Program-made: the position numbers and the translations under genes | Assembly: GCA_964628685.1 (NCBI GenBank) | Contig: CAZVNM010000001.1 | Location: forward strand, 434,001-498,000 | Source: CALMEC01 sp964628685 | GTDB lineage: Bacteria > Actinomycetota > Thermoleophilia > Miltoncostaeales > Miltoncostaeaceae | Direction of reading: 5' to 3' | Length of the DNA: 64,000 bases | The notes under the pieces: model-generated | What the model saw: only the letters and a program-made list of their open reading frames with translations | Database searches by the model: none | What the model was told of the DNA's origin: nothing | Shown: positions 8,319 through 17,060 of the stretch, one piece after another | How positions within the stretch are numbered: the first letter of the stretch is position 1 | Layout: each line of letters begins with the position of its first letter

Positions 8319-9281
8319 TCAGCCGAAGCGACCGGTGATGTAGTCCTCGGTGCGCGAGTCGGACGGCTGCGTGAAGATCTGCTTCGTGGTGTCGTACTCC
8401 ACGAGGACGCCGTAGCGCTTGCCGTGGTCGAGGCCGGCGACGTTGAAGAACGCCGTGAAGTCCGACACTCGGGCGGCCTGCTGCATGTTGTGCGTGACGA
8501 TGATGATCGTGTACTCCTCGCGGAGCTTGATCATCAGGTCCTCGATGGCGAGCGTCGCGATCGGGTCGAGCGCGGAGCACGGCTCGTCCATGAGGATCAC
8601 GTCCGGGTGCACGGCCAGGGCCCGGGCGATGCACAGACGCTGCTGCTGCCCACCCGAGAGCGAGTAGGCGTCGTCACCGAGGCGGTCCTTGACCTCGTCC
8701 CAGATCGCGGCGTCGCGGAGCGCCTTCTCGATGGCGTCGTCGGTCGCCTTGATGCCGTTGACCTTCATGCCGAACGCGATGTTGTCGCGGATCGACTTGG
8801 GGAACGGGTTGGGCTTCTGGAAGACCATCCCAACGCGCCGGCGGACGTCGACCGAGTCGATCTTGGGGTCGTACAGGTCCTGGCCACCGAAGTTCATCTT
8901 CCCGCCGACGACGGCGCCCGGGATGAGGTCGTTCATGCGGTTGAAGCAGCGCAGCAGGGTGGACTTGCCGCAGCCGGACGGACCGATGAACGCGGTGATC
9001 TGGTTCTGCGGGACGTTCATCGTGACGTCCTGGAGCGCCTTGTTGCCGCTGTAGGTCACGCTGAGGTCGGTCAGCTCAAAGAGGGGGACTTCGGTCACCT
9101 GGCTCCGCGGACGCCGTTGATCGAATACCGCCGGATCGATGCCCTGCGAGGAGACGGACCCGGAGTCGGCAGGAATCGTACCGTGGCCGTCCGACTCCGC
9201 GCCGTCGGCCGCGTCCGGTCGTACCCGGTCGTCGGTCGCCGCCGGGGCGGATGTCCTCTGCTGTTCGGTCTCGTTACCCAT
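8319..9281 (-). CDS. pstB: phosphate ABC transporter ATP-binding protein (system 1)
   Basis: 320 residues; ATPase that powers PstCA-dependent phosphate import. Walker A GPSGCGKST lies near residues 101-109, signature SLSGGQQQR and Walker B VILMDEPCSALD further on, and THNMQQAARVSD is diagnostic of PstB. An acidic, low-complexity N-terminal extension of about 60 residues precedes the ABC domain. The ATG at 9281 is preferred because GGAG lies just upstream; an in-frame TTG at 9302 would overlap pstA. It is the last gene of pstSCAB and no phoU follows. Confidence 0.93.
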   Translation of the reverse strand: MGNETEQQRTSAPAATDDRVRPDAADGAESDGHGTIPADSGSVSSQGIDPAVFDQRRPRSQVTEVPLFELTDLSVTYSGNKALQDVTMNVPQNQITAFIGPSGCGKSTLLRCFNRMNDLIPGAVVGGKMNFGGQDLYDPKIDSVDVRRRVGMVFQKPNPFPKSIRDNIAFGMKVNGIKATDDAIEKALRDAAIWDEVKDRLGDDAYSLSGGQQQRLCIARALAVHPDVILMDEPCSALDPIATLAIEDLMIKLREEYTIIIVTHNMQQAARVSDFTAFFNVAGLDHGKRYGVLVEYDTTKQIFTQPSDSRTEDYITGRFG

Positions 9282-9295
9282 GTCTCCAGTCGTCC

Positions 9296-10315
9296 TTACC
9301 AACGCTTGCTGTACTTGTTTCGTAGCAGAATCGCCGCCGCGTTCATGAGCAGGAGCACGATCATCAGGACGATGATCCCCGCCGCCGCCAGCTCACGAAA
9401 CGCCTCGCGGGGGTGTGACGCCCAGAAGAATGCCTGCAACGGCATCACGATGAGTGCTTCGTTGTTCGCATTGAGGGGGTTGATGCTCGGGATCCGTGTG
9501 GAGAACACTACGCCGCCGACGACGATCAGCGGAGCCGACTCGCCGATGGCGCGCGACATCGCCAGGATGGAACCGGTCAGCATCCCTGGGATGGCCGCCG
9601 GGACGACCTGTCCCTTGACCGCCTGCCAGGGCGTCGCACCGAGCGCGAGCGCCCCCTGCTCGATCGAGACGGGAACGGCCTTGAGCGCCTCCCGCGACGA
9701 GATGATGATGATGGGCAGCACCAGGATGGCGAGGGTCAGACCACCGGCCAGCAGTGAGTCGCGCAGCCCCGCGAACGAGATGAAGAGCGCGAGGCCGAGG
9801 AGTCCGTAGATGATGGAGGGCACCGCGGCCAGGTTCGAGATGTTGATCTCGACGATGCGGTTGAGCGGTCCGACCATCCGCGCCCACGCACGCCGGATGC
9901 GGGTGCCGACCGAGCCGTCGCCGGCGGCGATGCGGTCCGACAGCAGCGACTCGCGCGCCTTCGCCCGGTTCATGCGCGTGGTCGCGAACTTCTCGAGGTA
10001 GATCGCGGCGGCGAATCCAAGGGGGATGGCCACGATCATCGTGATCAGCATCACCACGAGGGAGCCGCGGATCGCCGAGGTGAACCCGGAGCGCTCGGCG
10101 CTGCCGGACGCCTTGGTCGTGAGGAAGTCCCACGTCAGGTGCGGCGCGCCCTTCGCGACGATCGACCACATCAGCCAGACGAGCGACCCCAGGGCGACGA
10201 GGACCGCGCCCAGAACCAGGGCGTGGAACAGCACGTCGACCGGGCGGGCCTTCTTCGGCGCGAACGGCCGGACCTGCGCGCGGGGGGTGGGAGCGGGTTG
10301 TGCCTGAGTCGTCAT
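9296..10315 (-). CDS. pstA: phosphate ABC transporter permease PstA (system 1)
   Basis: 339 residues, six predicted transmembrane helices. The binding-protein-dependent permease EAA loop reads EQGALALGATPWQAVKGQVVPAAIPG, and AIGESAPLIVVGG is typical of PstA. A cytoplasmic loop of about 40 residues between the early helices is longer than in E. coli PstA. It follows pstC by 4 nt and precedes pstB in the same operon. Confidence 0.93.
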   Translation of the reverse strand: MTTQAQPAPTPRAQVRPFAPKKARPVDVLFHALVLGAVLVALGSLVWLMWSIVAKGAPHLTWDFLTTKASGSAERSGFTSAIRGSLVVMLITMIVAIPLGFAAAIYLEKFATTRMNRAKARESLLSDRIAAGDGSVGTRIRRAWARMVGPLNRIVEINISNLAAVPSIIYGLLGLALFISFAGLRDSLLAGGLTLAILVLPIIIISSREALKAVPVSIEQGALALGATPWQAVKGQVVPAAIPGMLTGSILAMSRAIGESAPLIVVGGVVFSTRIPSINPLNANNEALIVMPLQAFFWASHPREAFRELAAAGIIVLMIVLLLMNAAAILLRNKYSKRW

Positions 10316-10319
10316 CGCT

Positions 10320-11231
10320 CTACTGGTAGATCGTGCGGAATCGCCGGACGATCGCGACCGCGACGAGGTTGATGATGAAGGTCAGGACGAAGAGCAGGAT
10401 CCCGACCGCGAAAATCGAGTTGTACTGGACCGTTCCGCGCTGAGCCTCGCCGCGGACCACCTGCACGATGTAGGACGTGATCGTCTGCATCTCGGCGGTC
10501 GGGTTGCTCGTGAGGTTGGGACGGACGCCCGCCGCGAGGCTGACGGCCATCGTCTCGCCGACCGCGCGGGAGAGGCCGAGGACGCAGGACGCGACGATGC
10601 CGGACAGGGCCGCCGGCACGACGATCCGCATGCAGACCGTCGGCTTGGTCGATCCCAGGCCGTACGCGCCCTCGCGCATGGACCGCGGCACCGCCCGGAT
10701 GGCCTCCTCCGAGAGCGAGCTGATGAGCGGCAGGATCAGGAGTCCCACCACGATGCCCGCCGAGAGGGCGCTGAACGTCTGGCCGTCGGGGATCGCACCG
10801 ATGTTCTGGAGCACCGGTGTGAGGGTGTCGATCGCGAAGAAGCCGAGCACGATCGTGGGCATGCCGGCAAGGATCTCGAGGATCGGCTTGACGGTGCGTC
10901 GGACGCGCTCGGGCGCGTATTCCGACAGGTAGATCGCGGCGCCCACGCCCAGCGGGATCGCGACGACACCGGCGATGAGCGCGATGTAGAGCGACCCGGC
11001 CAGGAGCGGCAGCACCCCCCATTCGCCGGCGATCGGATCCCACTTGGTGCCGAAGAGGAACTCGGTGACCGAGACGTCACGGAAGAAGTTGAGGCCCTCT
11101 CCGAACAGCGTCGCCACGATGCCGATGGTGATGAACACCGAAACGACCGCGGCCGCGGCGAGGGCGAACAGGACGACCTGTTCACCCTTGCCACGGCGCC
11201 GTGACCGCAGGGGGGGTGCGGACGCGGTCAT
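10320..11231 (-). CDS. pstC: phosphate ABC transporter permease PstC (system 1)
   Basis: 303 residues, six transmembrane helices. Partner of PstA in the inner-membrane channel. Recognisable PstC features are the TKWDPIAGEWGVLPLLAGSL stretch before the permease domain, the EAA loop REGAYGLGSTKPTVCMRIVVPAALSGI and SRAVGETMAVSLAAG. It begins 3 nt after the pstS stop codon, indicating co-transcription. Confidence 0.94.
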   Translation of the reverse strand: MTASAPPLRSRRRGKGEQVVLFALAAAAVVSVFITIGIVATLFGEGLNFFRDVSVTEFLFGTKWDPIAGEWGVLPLLAGSLYIALIAGVVAIPLGVGAAIYLSEYAPERVRRTVKPILEILAGMPTIVLGFFAIDTLTPVLQNIGAIPDGQTFSALSAGIVVGLLILPLISSLSEEAIRAVPRSMREGAYGLGSTKPTVCMRIVVPAALSGIVASCVLGLSRAVGETMAVSLAAGVRPNLTSNPTAEMQTITSYIVQVVRGEAQRGTVQYNSIFAVGILLFVLTFIINLVAVAIVRRFRTIYQ

Positions 11232-11234
11232 GTG

Positions 11235-12191
11235 TTACGCGCCCAGCTTCTTGAGGTCCGCGTCGATCGAGTCCTGCGGAGCCGGCACGTACTGGTTGTC
11301 CTCGGCGAGCTTCACGGCGTTCTCGATGTAGTACTTGACGAACGCCTTCACCTCGGGCTTCGCAAGGCTCTTCTCGCTGACGTAGATGAAGAGCGGCCGC
11401 GACAGCGGGTAGCTGCCGTCCGTGATGGACTCGGGGCTCGGCGCCACGCAGCCGGAGTCACCCTCCAGCTCGAGGGCCTGGAGCTTGTCCATGTTCTCCT
11501 CGTAGTACGTGAAGCCGAAGTAGCCCATGGTCCCCTTGGAACCGGTCACCGCGGTGACGATGACGTTGTCGTCCTCCGAGGCAGCGTAGTCGGTGCGGGG
11601 CGCGGCGGTCTCACCCGATGCGTCCTCACCCAGGACCTCCTCGTTGAAGAAGTCGTAGGTGCCCGACTGGTTGCCGGGGCCCGCGAGCTTGAGCGGGAGG
11701 TCGGCCCAACCGCTGCCGATCTGGCTCCAGTTGTTGACCTTGGAGCTCTTCTCCCAGACCTTCTTCAGCTCGTCGAGCTTGATGCACTTCTTGCCGAGCT
11801 CGGTGTCCTTGGCCGCGACGACGGTGATGCCGTCCGACGCGACGCGGAACTCGGTGTACTTGACGCCGGCCTTCTCGCAGGCGGCCTTCTCCTCGTCCTT
11901 GATCCCGCGCGAGGCGTCGGAGATGTCGGTGGTGCCGGCGCAGAACTTCTCGAAGCCGCCGCCGGTGCCCGACGTCCCGACCTTGATGTCGACGTTCGGG
12001 TTGTCACCGTTGAACGCGTCGGCCGCGCCGATCGAGAGCGGAGCGACCGTCGACGAACCGTCGATGGCGATGGAACCGGAGAGGTTGCTGTCGCCGCCCC
12101 CGGTCGTCGAGTCGCCGCCGCCGCAGCCGGCCGCGAAGCCCGCCGCGGTCAGGGCTGCAACTCCAACGGCAAGAAGCCGTACGTTCTTCAT
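11235..12191 (-). CDS. pstS: phosphate-binding lipoprotein PstS (system 1)
   Basis: 318 residues. A lipoprotein signal peptide ends in the lipobox FAAGC, with Cys23 the lipidated residue. The mature protein binds inorganic phosphate outside the membrane and passes it to PstCA. Phosphate-contacting segments include IDGSSTVAPL, SDASRGIK and GPGNQSGTYDFF. The ATG at 12191 is selected because GGGGA precedes it by about 7 nt. A candidate PHO box lies 60-100 bp upstream, consistent with induction by phosphate starvation. Confidence 0.94.
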   Translation of the reverse strand: MKNVRLLAVGVAALTAAGFAAGCGGGDSTTGGGDSNLSGSIAIDGSSTVAPLSIGAADAFNGDNPNVDIKVGTSGTGGGFEKFCAGTTDISDASRGIKDEEKAACEKAGVKYTEFRVASDGITVVAAKDTELGKKCIKLDELKKVWEKSSKVNNWSQIGSGWADLPLKLAGPGNQSGTYDFFNEEVLGEDASGETAAPRTDYAASEDDNVIVTAVTGSKGTMGYFGFTYYEENMDKLQALELEGDSGCVAPSPESITDGSYPLSRPLFIYVSEKSLAKPEVKAFVKYYIENAVKLAEDNQYVPAPQDSIDADLKKLGA

Positions 12192-12251
12192 GCGTGTCCC
12201 CATTTCGTTTACTCGGTAGTGCCGCAACGATGGTGCCGCACCCGCTCCCGG

Positions 12252-12290
12252 GGATGTGTGACCAAGTGGTTACAACACGGTGACAGGACG
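12252..12290. promoter_or_regulatory. candidate PHO box upstream of pstS (system 1)
   Basis: Three 11-nt direct repeats stand in perfect phase: GTGACCAAGTG, GTTACAACACG and GTGACAGGACG on the plus strand; read toward pstS the cores are GTCAC and GTAAC. PhoB/PhoP-type response regulators bind 11-nt phased direct repeats, and actinobacterial PHO boxes use GTTCACC-like units. The position (60-100 bp upstream of the start codon) suits activation of pstS. Confidence 0.6.
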
Positions 12291-12331
12291 ACGGCCGCCA
12301 TGCATCACGTGTGACGTGGTGCCGTGACGAC

Positions 12332-13246
12332 TCAGCCGAACTTGCCGGTGACGTACGCCTCGGTGCGCGGGTCGTGGGGCGTCGAGAAGAGCTTCGCGGT
12401 GGGCCCCACCTCCACCAGCCGTCCCGGATCGCCCTCCTCGGCGATCGTGACGAAGGCCGTCAGGTCGCTCACACGGGCGGCCTGCTGCATGTTGTGCGTC
12501 ACGATCACGATCGTCAGCCGCATGCGGAGCTCCTCGATCAGCTCCTCGATGCGGGCCGTCGACTGGGGATCGAGCGCCGAGCAGGGCTCGTCCATCAGGA
12601 GGACGTCGGGCTCGACCGCGAGCGCCCGGGCGATGCACAGACGCTGCTGCTGACCACCGGACAACCCGCCGGCCGGTTTGCCGAGCCGGTCCTTCACCTC
12701 GCGCCACAGCCCGGCGCCGACGAGCGCCGTCTCGACCACCTCGTCCGCACGGCCGCCGCCGATCCGCATCCGGTTGAACCTGGGTCCGGCGAGGACGTTC
12801 TCGCGGATCGACTTGGTCGGGAACGGGTTGGGGCGCTGGAACACCATCCCGATCGCGCGCCGGATGGCGACCGGGTCGGCACCGCTCGAGTAGAGCTCGC
12901 GCCCGCGCAGGCGCACACTGCCGGCCACGCGTGCGCCGGGCACCAGCTCGTGCATCCGGTTGAGGGCCCGCAGCAGGGTGGACTTGCCGCAGCCGGATGG
13001 TCCGATGAGCGCCGTGATCGACCGCTCCGGGAAGGCGAGGTTGACGTCGTCCAGCACGTGGTGGTCGCCGAACCACATGCCCAGGTGTTCGACCGTGAGG
13101 ACCGGCTCACCGGGCACCGCGGCGCGCAGCACGCGGGTCGGTGACGGCGCCGTCGAGGTCGCCGGCACCGGCGGCATCTGTGCAGTGGGGGTCTCCACCG
13201 CCGGCATGGGGGTGGTGCTCGACGGGTCGGCGGTGATGTCGCTCAT
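12332..13246 (-). CDS. pstB: phosphate ABC transporter ATP-binding protein (system 2)
   Basis: 304 residues. After a Pro/Thr/Ala-rich leader of about 45 residues comes a full PstB domain: Walker A GPSGCGKST, the PstB-specific QRPNPFPTKSIREN, signature GLSGGQQQR, Walker B VLLMDEPCSALD and THNMQQAARVSD. The ATG overlaps the stop of the fused permease gene (ATGA), so the two are translated together. It energises the second phosphate importer. The system 1 pst operon begins about 140 bp downstream on the same strand. Confidence 0.93.
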   Translation of the reverse strand: MSDITADPSSTTPMPAVETPTAQMPPVPATSTAPSPTRVLRAAVPGEPVLTVEHLGMWFGDHHVLDDVNLAFPERSITALIGPSGCGKSTLLRALNRMHELVPGARVAGSVRLRGRELYSSGADPVAIRRAIGMVFQRPNPFPTKSIRENVLAGPRFNRMRIGGGRADEVVETALVGAGLWREVKDRLGKPAGGLSGGQQQRLCIARALAVEPDVLLMDEPCSALDPQSTARIEELIEELRMRLTIVIVTHNMQQAARVSDLTAFVTIAEEGDPGRLVEVGPTAKLFSTPHDPRTEAYVTGKFG

Positions 13247-15240
13247 CGGGACTCCGGGCGGACGCGGCGCGCGATGCCACGTGCCACGAGGTTGAGGATC
13301 AGGACGAAGGTCACGAGCACCAGCGCGGCCGCCCACGCATGCCCCTGCGCGACGGGGACCGTCGAGTTGATGGTCCCGGTGAAGATGTAGGCGGGCAGCG
13401 AGGCGATCGGCGCGAACAGGTTGCTCGAGAAGAACTGGGCGCCCAGGGCCGTGACGAGCAGCGGTGCGGTCTCGCCGGCCACACGGGCGATGGCGATCAT
13501 GACACCGGTCAGGATCCCCGGAAGCGCGGCCGGGAGCGACACGCTCCACGTGGTGCGCCATCGTGGCGCGCCCAGGGCGAGGGCGGCCTCCACCTGTGAA
13601 TGCGGCACCAGCCGCAGCATCTCGTCGGCGGAGCGGACGACGATCGGATACATGATGAACGCAAGCGACAGACCACCGGCGAACGCCGAGAACTTCCCCA
13701 TGGGCAGGACCACCGCCACGGCGATCACGAGGCCGGCGACGATGGACGGGACGCCCAGGAGCATGTCGACGTAGGTGCCGAGGGCGCTGGAGAGGCGGCG
13801 CATCCACGGCCCCTTGGCCGTGGCGTCGCGGATGAAGAGCGCGGTCAGCACGCCCAGCGGGACCGCGACCACGACGGCGACGCCGACCATGATCCCGGTG
13901 CCCACGAGGGCGTGCTTGATGCCGTTGCCCTCGAAGTCCGGCTCGCCGTCGGCGGTGAAGAAGTCCCACGACAGGCCGTGCGCCCCACGCACGACGCAGT
14001 AACCGATCACGAGGGCCAGCGGGACGAGCGCGATGAGGACGGCGACGGCGATGAAGAACTCGCCGAGACCCGACCGGATGCGCCGGTTGAGGGAGCGGTG
14101 CGGCAGGGCGCGGACCGGCGCGGCGGGAGCGAACGGCGATCCGGGCAGCTGCGGCCGGCGGCGGTGCAGCGGCGTAGCGACCGCGTGGGAGACGACGTGG
14201 CCGACCGCGACGATGGGCGCGGTCAGCCGGCCGCGAAGCCGCCCGCCGCCGCCCGAGCGCGACACGAGCATGCGGGCGGTCATGTTCACGAAGAAGGCGA
14301 TGATGAAGAGCACGAGGCCCATGGCGACAAGGGCCGACGTGTGCAGTGAGTTGACCGCCGAGTTGTACTCGCTCGCGATCGTGCCCGCGAGCGTCTGGCC
14401 GGAGCCCAGCAGCGACTGGAAGACGTTCGGCTGCCCACCGATGATCATCATCACAGCGATGGTCTCGCCGACCGCGCGGCCGAGCCCCAGGGCAGCGGCT
14501 CCGACGATGCCCGATCGCGCCATCGGAAGGATCGCCGAGCGGATCATCTCCCACCGGGTGGCGCCCAGGGCGAGCGCGGCCTCCCGCTGGTCGTCGGGCA
14601 CGCTGGCGATGACCTCGCGGATGACGGCGGTCATGATCGGCAGGATCATCACGGCCAGCACCAGCGCGGCGAGGATGATCGACCCGCCGAGGACGGGCCC
14701 CTCGAGGGCGCCGATGCCGTGGCTGTTGCGTGCGATCCACTCGAGCACCGGCTTGACCGCCGGCACGAGGACCAGGAAGCCCCACAGCCCGAAGACGACC
14801 GAGGGGATCGCCGCGAGCAGGTCGATGAGGGTCGCGATGGGTCCGCGCATCCATCGCGGCAGGAGCACCGCGGTTCCGATGGCGCACCCGATGGAGAGGG
14901 GAACGGCGAGGAGCATGGCGATGGCGGAGGTGACCACGGTCCCGTAGATGGCGGCGAACGCGCCGAACTGGTCGGCGGCGGGGACCCAGTCGCGGCCGGA
15001 GAGGAACCCGCCGACGCCGATCTGATCCCAGGTGTCGCCGGTGAGACCGGCCATCTTGACCACCAGGTAGGCGATCGCGACGACCCCGACGAGCGCCGCG
15101 AGCGCCGTCAGTCCGGAGTACGCGCCATCCGCCAACCGGCCCGCGGTGGGCCGGCGAAATGCGGCGGACGGCGCCGCGATTGCGGCGCCGTCCGGTTCGC
15201 GCGAGGAGGCGGGTGGTCCACCCGCCTCCTGCGGTGTCAT
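13243..15240 (-). CDS. fused phosphate permease PstC-PstA (system 2)
   Basis: 665 residues, about twice a normal Pst permease. Residues about 35-335 are PstC-like, with EAA loop REAALALGATRWEMIRSAILPMARSGI and GRAVGETIAVMMIIGG. After a 60-residue cytoplasmic linker rich in Arg, Pro and Gly, residues about 390-660 are PstA-like, with EAALALGAPRWRTTWSVSLPAALPGI and ARVAGETAPLLVTALG. Twelve transmembrane helices are expected, so a single chain may form the whole channel. It begins 19 bp after the second pstS and overlaps pstB by 4 nt. The frame is continuous, so this is a real fusion and not a missed stop. Confidence 0.92.
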   Translation of the reverse strand: MTPQEAGGPPASSREPDGAAIAAPSAAFRRPTAGRLADGAYSGLTALAALVGVVAIAYLVVKMAGLTGDTWDQIGVGGFLSGRDWVPAADQFGAFAAIYGTVVTSAIAMLLAVPLSIGCAIGTAVLLPRWMRGPIATLIDLLAAIPSVVFGLWGFLVLVPAVKPVLEWIARNSHGIGALEGPVLGGSIILAALVLAVMILPIMTAVIREVIASVPDDQREAALALGATRWEMIRSAILPMARSGIVGAAALGLGRAVGETIAVMMIIGGQPNVFQSLLGSGQTLAGTIASEYNSAVNSLHTSALVAMGLVLFIIAFFVNMTARMLVSRSGGGGRLRGRLTAPIVAVGHVVSHAVATPLHRRRPQLPGSPFAPAAPVRALPHRSLNRRIRSGLGEFFIAVAVLIALVPLALVIGYCVVRGAHGLSWDFFTADGEPDFEGNGIKHALVGTGIMVGVAVVVAVPLGVLTALFIRDATAKGPWMRRLSSALGTYVDMLLGVPSIVAGLVIAVAVVLPMGKFSAFAGGLSLAFIMYPIVVRSADEMLRLVPHSQVEAALALGAPRWRTTWSVSLPAALPGILTGVMIAIARVAGETAPLLVTALGAQFFSSNLFAPIASLPAYIFTGTINSTVPVAQGHAWAAALVLVTFVLILNLVARGIARRVRPESR

Positions 15241-15259
15241 CCGAGTGGAGATCGGATTC

Positions 15260-16378
15260 CTACTTCAGCTGGGCGAGCTGAGCCCTCGACTTGGCGAGGA
15301 TGGCCGGCGGAAGCGGCGCGAAGCCCAGGCCGGACAGCTTGGCCTGCTGGGCGGGCGAGTAGAAGTAGTTCAGCATGCTCTTCACACCCGCGGCGCTGCC
15401 GGACTTGCCGGCCGCCCCGTAGTTGTTGTAGGCGAGGACCCAGGTCGTCGTGACGATCGGGTACGCGGCCTTGGCGGGGCTGAGCGTCAGGTCCATGACG
15501 AGGTTGTTGGGGACCTTGCTGGCCGGGATGTTGCCGGCGCGGATGATGGCCGGGACCGACGGCGGCATGTAGACCAGGCGGCGGACGGTGACCATGCGGC
15601 GCTTGCCCTTGATGACGCGCGGGACCTTGATGACCTCGCTCTTGCCGATCGCGGCGAGCTTGGGACCGAGGCCGGCCGCACGGGCGTCACCCATGTCGAC
15701 GTAGCCGATCGAGCCGGAGTTCTGGTTGACGCACGAGGCGACGCCCGGGTTGCCCGGGGACTTCACCAGCTGCCCACCCCAGTTCGGGACCTGGGCGATC
15801 TGCACCTTGGCCTTGAAGTCGGCGCTCGCCTTGGCGAGGAACGACGAGAAGACGTAGCTGGTGCCCGAGCCGTCCTGACGGACGCAAAGGATGATCGGCT
15901 GGTTGGGGAAACGGAAGCCCTTGGTGCGCGGGTTCGTCCGGTTGTCGTTGACGATGCGCGGGTCGTTCCAGCGGGTGATGGAGCCCGAGAAGATCTCACC
16001 GAGGGTCTTCGCGCGGATCTGCAGCGCGCCCTTCTGACCCTGGATGTTGGTGGGCACGGTGACCGCACCGAGGAGCGTCGGGAAGTAGAGGATGCCCGAG
16101 CCGCCGCGCTTGGCGGCCAGGTCGGACAGCTGCTGGGACGTCAGCGGCGCGTCCGAGCCGCCGAAGTCCACGGTGCCGTTGATGACGTCGTTGATGCCGC
16201 CTGTGGAGCCCTTGCCCGTGTAGCTGCAGACCCCGCCGCTGTCCTGGCACCAGAGCTGGTACGCGATGCGGGGGAAGGTCGCACCCGAGCCCTGGACCTC
16301 GGCGGCCGCGGTGGCGGCGCCTGCAAGGAGGGCGGTTGCGCTGGCGGCCACGGCGAACCGGATGACGCGCTTGTTCAC
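15260..16378 (-). CDS. pstS: phosphate-binding protein PstS (system 2)
   Basis: 372 residues. The signal peptide lacks a lipobox Cys and probably ends at ATAAAEVQGSG, so the mature protein should be free or retained by other means, unlike the lipoprotein PstS of system 1. The start of the mature domain, VQGSGATFPRIAYQLWC, and the later SGTSYVFSSFL and GSIGYVDMG are PstS-like. Two in-frame GTG codons compete: the one at 16378 has GAGAGG at better spacing than the one at 16387. It heads the pstS-pstCA-pstB operon. Confidence 0.9.
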   Translation of the reverse strand: MNKRVIRFAVAASATALLAGAATAAAEVQGSGATFPRIAYQLWCQDSGGVCSYTGKGSTGGINDVINGTVDFGGSDAPLTSQQLSDLAAKRGGSGILYFPTLLGAVTVPTNIQGQKGALQIRAKTLGEIFSGSITRWNDPRIVNDNRTNPRTKGFRFPNQPIILCVRQDGSGTSYVFSSFLAKASADFKAKVQIAQVPNWGGQLVKSPGNPGVASCVNQNSGSIGYVDMGDARAAGLGPKLAAIGKSEVIKVPRVIKGKRRMVTVRRLVYMPPSVPAIIRAGNIPASKVPNNLVMDLTLSPAKAAYPIVTTTWVLAYNNYGAAGKSGSAAGVKSMLNYFYSPAQQAKLSGLGFAPLPPAILAKSRAQLAQLK

Positions 16379-16690
16379 TTGGTTCACACCTCTCTGTCGA
16401 ATCGATCGTGTGCGCTCGTTCTCGCGATGTCTCCGTGACCGAACGCTTGGCCGAGAAGGTAGAACCCGAACGGCCGCCCGGGGTCGACAGGTGGTGACCG
16501 ACCGGTGCCGTCCGCAGGAGGATTGTCACACTGACGATCCCATGACCACCATTCGTACACACGACGGTGGCGATCTGGTGTCCGGTGCGTTTTCAAACAC
16601 GTCGCCGGGGAACCTCCAGGCGGTTTCGGCCGCTTCGGCACACGCTGCCTCCGGCATGCGATCGAAGCGCGTCATCGTGACGCGCGGGCG
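16379..16690. other. intergenic region upstream of pstS (system 2)
   Basis: About 310 bp without a supported gene. It holds the start-proximal region and promoter of the second pst operon and the phased repeats described at 16483-16515. No terminator or RNA gene is evident. Confidence 0.6.
16483..16515. promoter_or_regulatory. degenerate candidate PHO box upstream of pstS (system 2)
   Basis: Three consecutive 11-nt units, GTCGACAGGTG, GTGACCGACCG and GTGCCGTCCGC, keep the period and GT-x-x-C core seen upstream of the other pstS gene, in the same strand orientation relative to the gene. The match is weaker: only the middle unit has the full GTGAC core. It lies 105-137 bp upstream of the start codon. 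Confidence 0.35.
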
Positions 16691-16951
16691 TCAGTCGCGG
16701 CGCGGACCGACGGCGATCCAGGCGAGGGCGACCACGAGTGCCCCCAGGAGTCCGACGGCGACCTCGCCGCGTTCGGTGGGCACCGCCGCCGAACGCCGCT
16801 CCAAACGCCGCTCCCGCCAGTGTGCCCAGCGGTCGACGATCCAGGCCACACAGACGGTGAGGAGCGCGATCGCGGCGAAGAGCACGACGCGCGTCAGGCC
16901 GGCGGCGCGCCCGCCCGAAGATTGGGTGGTGGGGGTCGTCGTGGTGTGCAT
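16691..16951 (-). CDS. small two-helix membrane protein, function unknown
   Basis: 86 residues. Two hydrophobic segments (about residues 20-40 and 65-82) flank a charged loop rich in Arg and Glu (WRERRLERRSAAVPTERGE). No family is recognised. No strong ribosome-binding site precedes the ATG. Support comes from the clean membrane-protein profile and from the lack of any competing frame in this stretch. It is divergent from the folate/pterin gene. Confidence 0.45.
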   Translation of the reverse strand: MHTTTTPTTQSSGGRAAGLTRVVLFAAIALLTVCVAWIVDRWAHWRERRLERRSAAVPTERGEVAVGLLGALVVALAWIAVGPRRD

Positions 16952-17060
16952 GCCCGTGATACGGCGCGACGACGCGTGCGGTCACATGTCGTCCGCCGCC
17001 GGTGGGGCATTACACTCAGATGATCACCGCGCACCGACGACCTCCGACCAGCTGGAAGCC

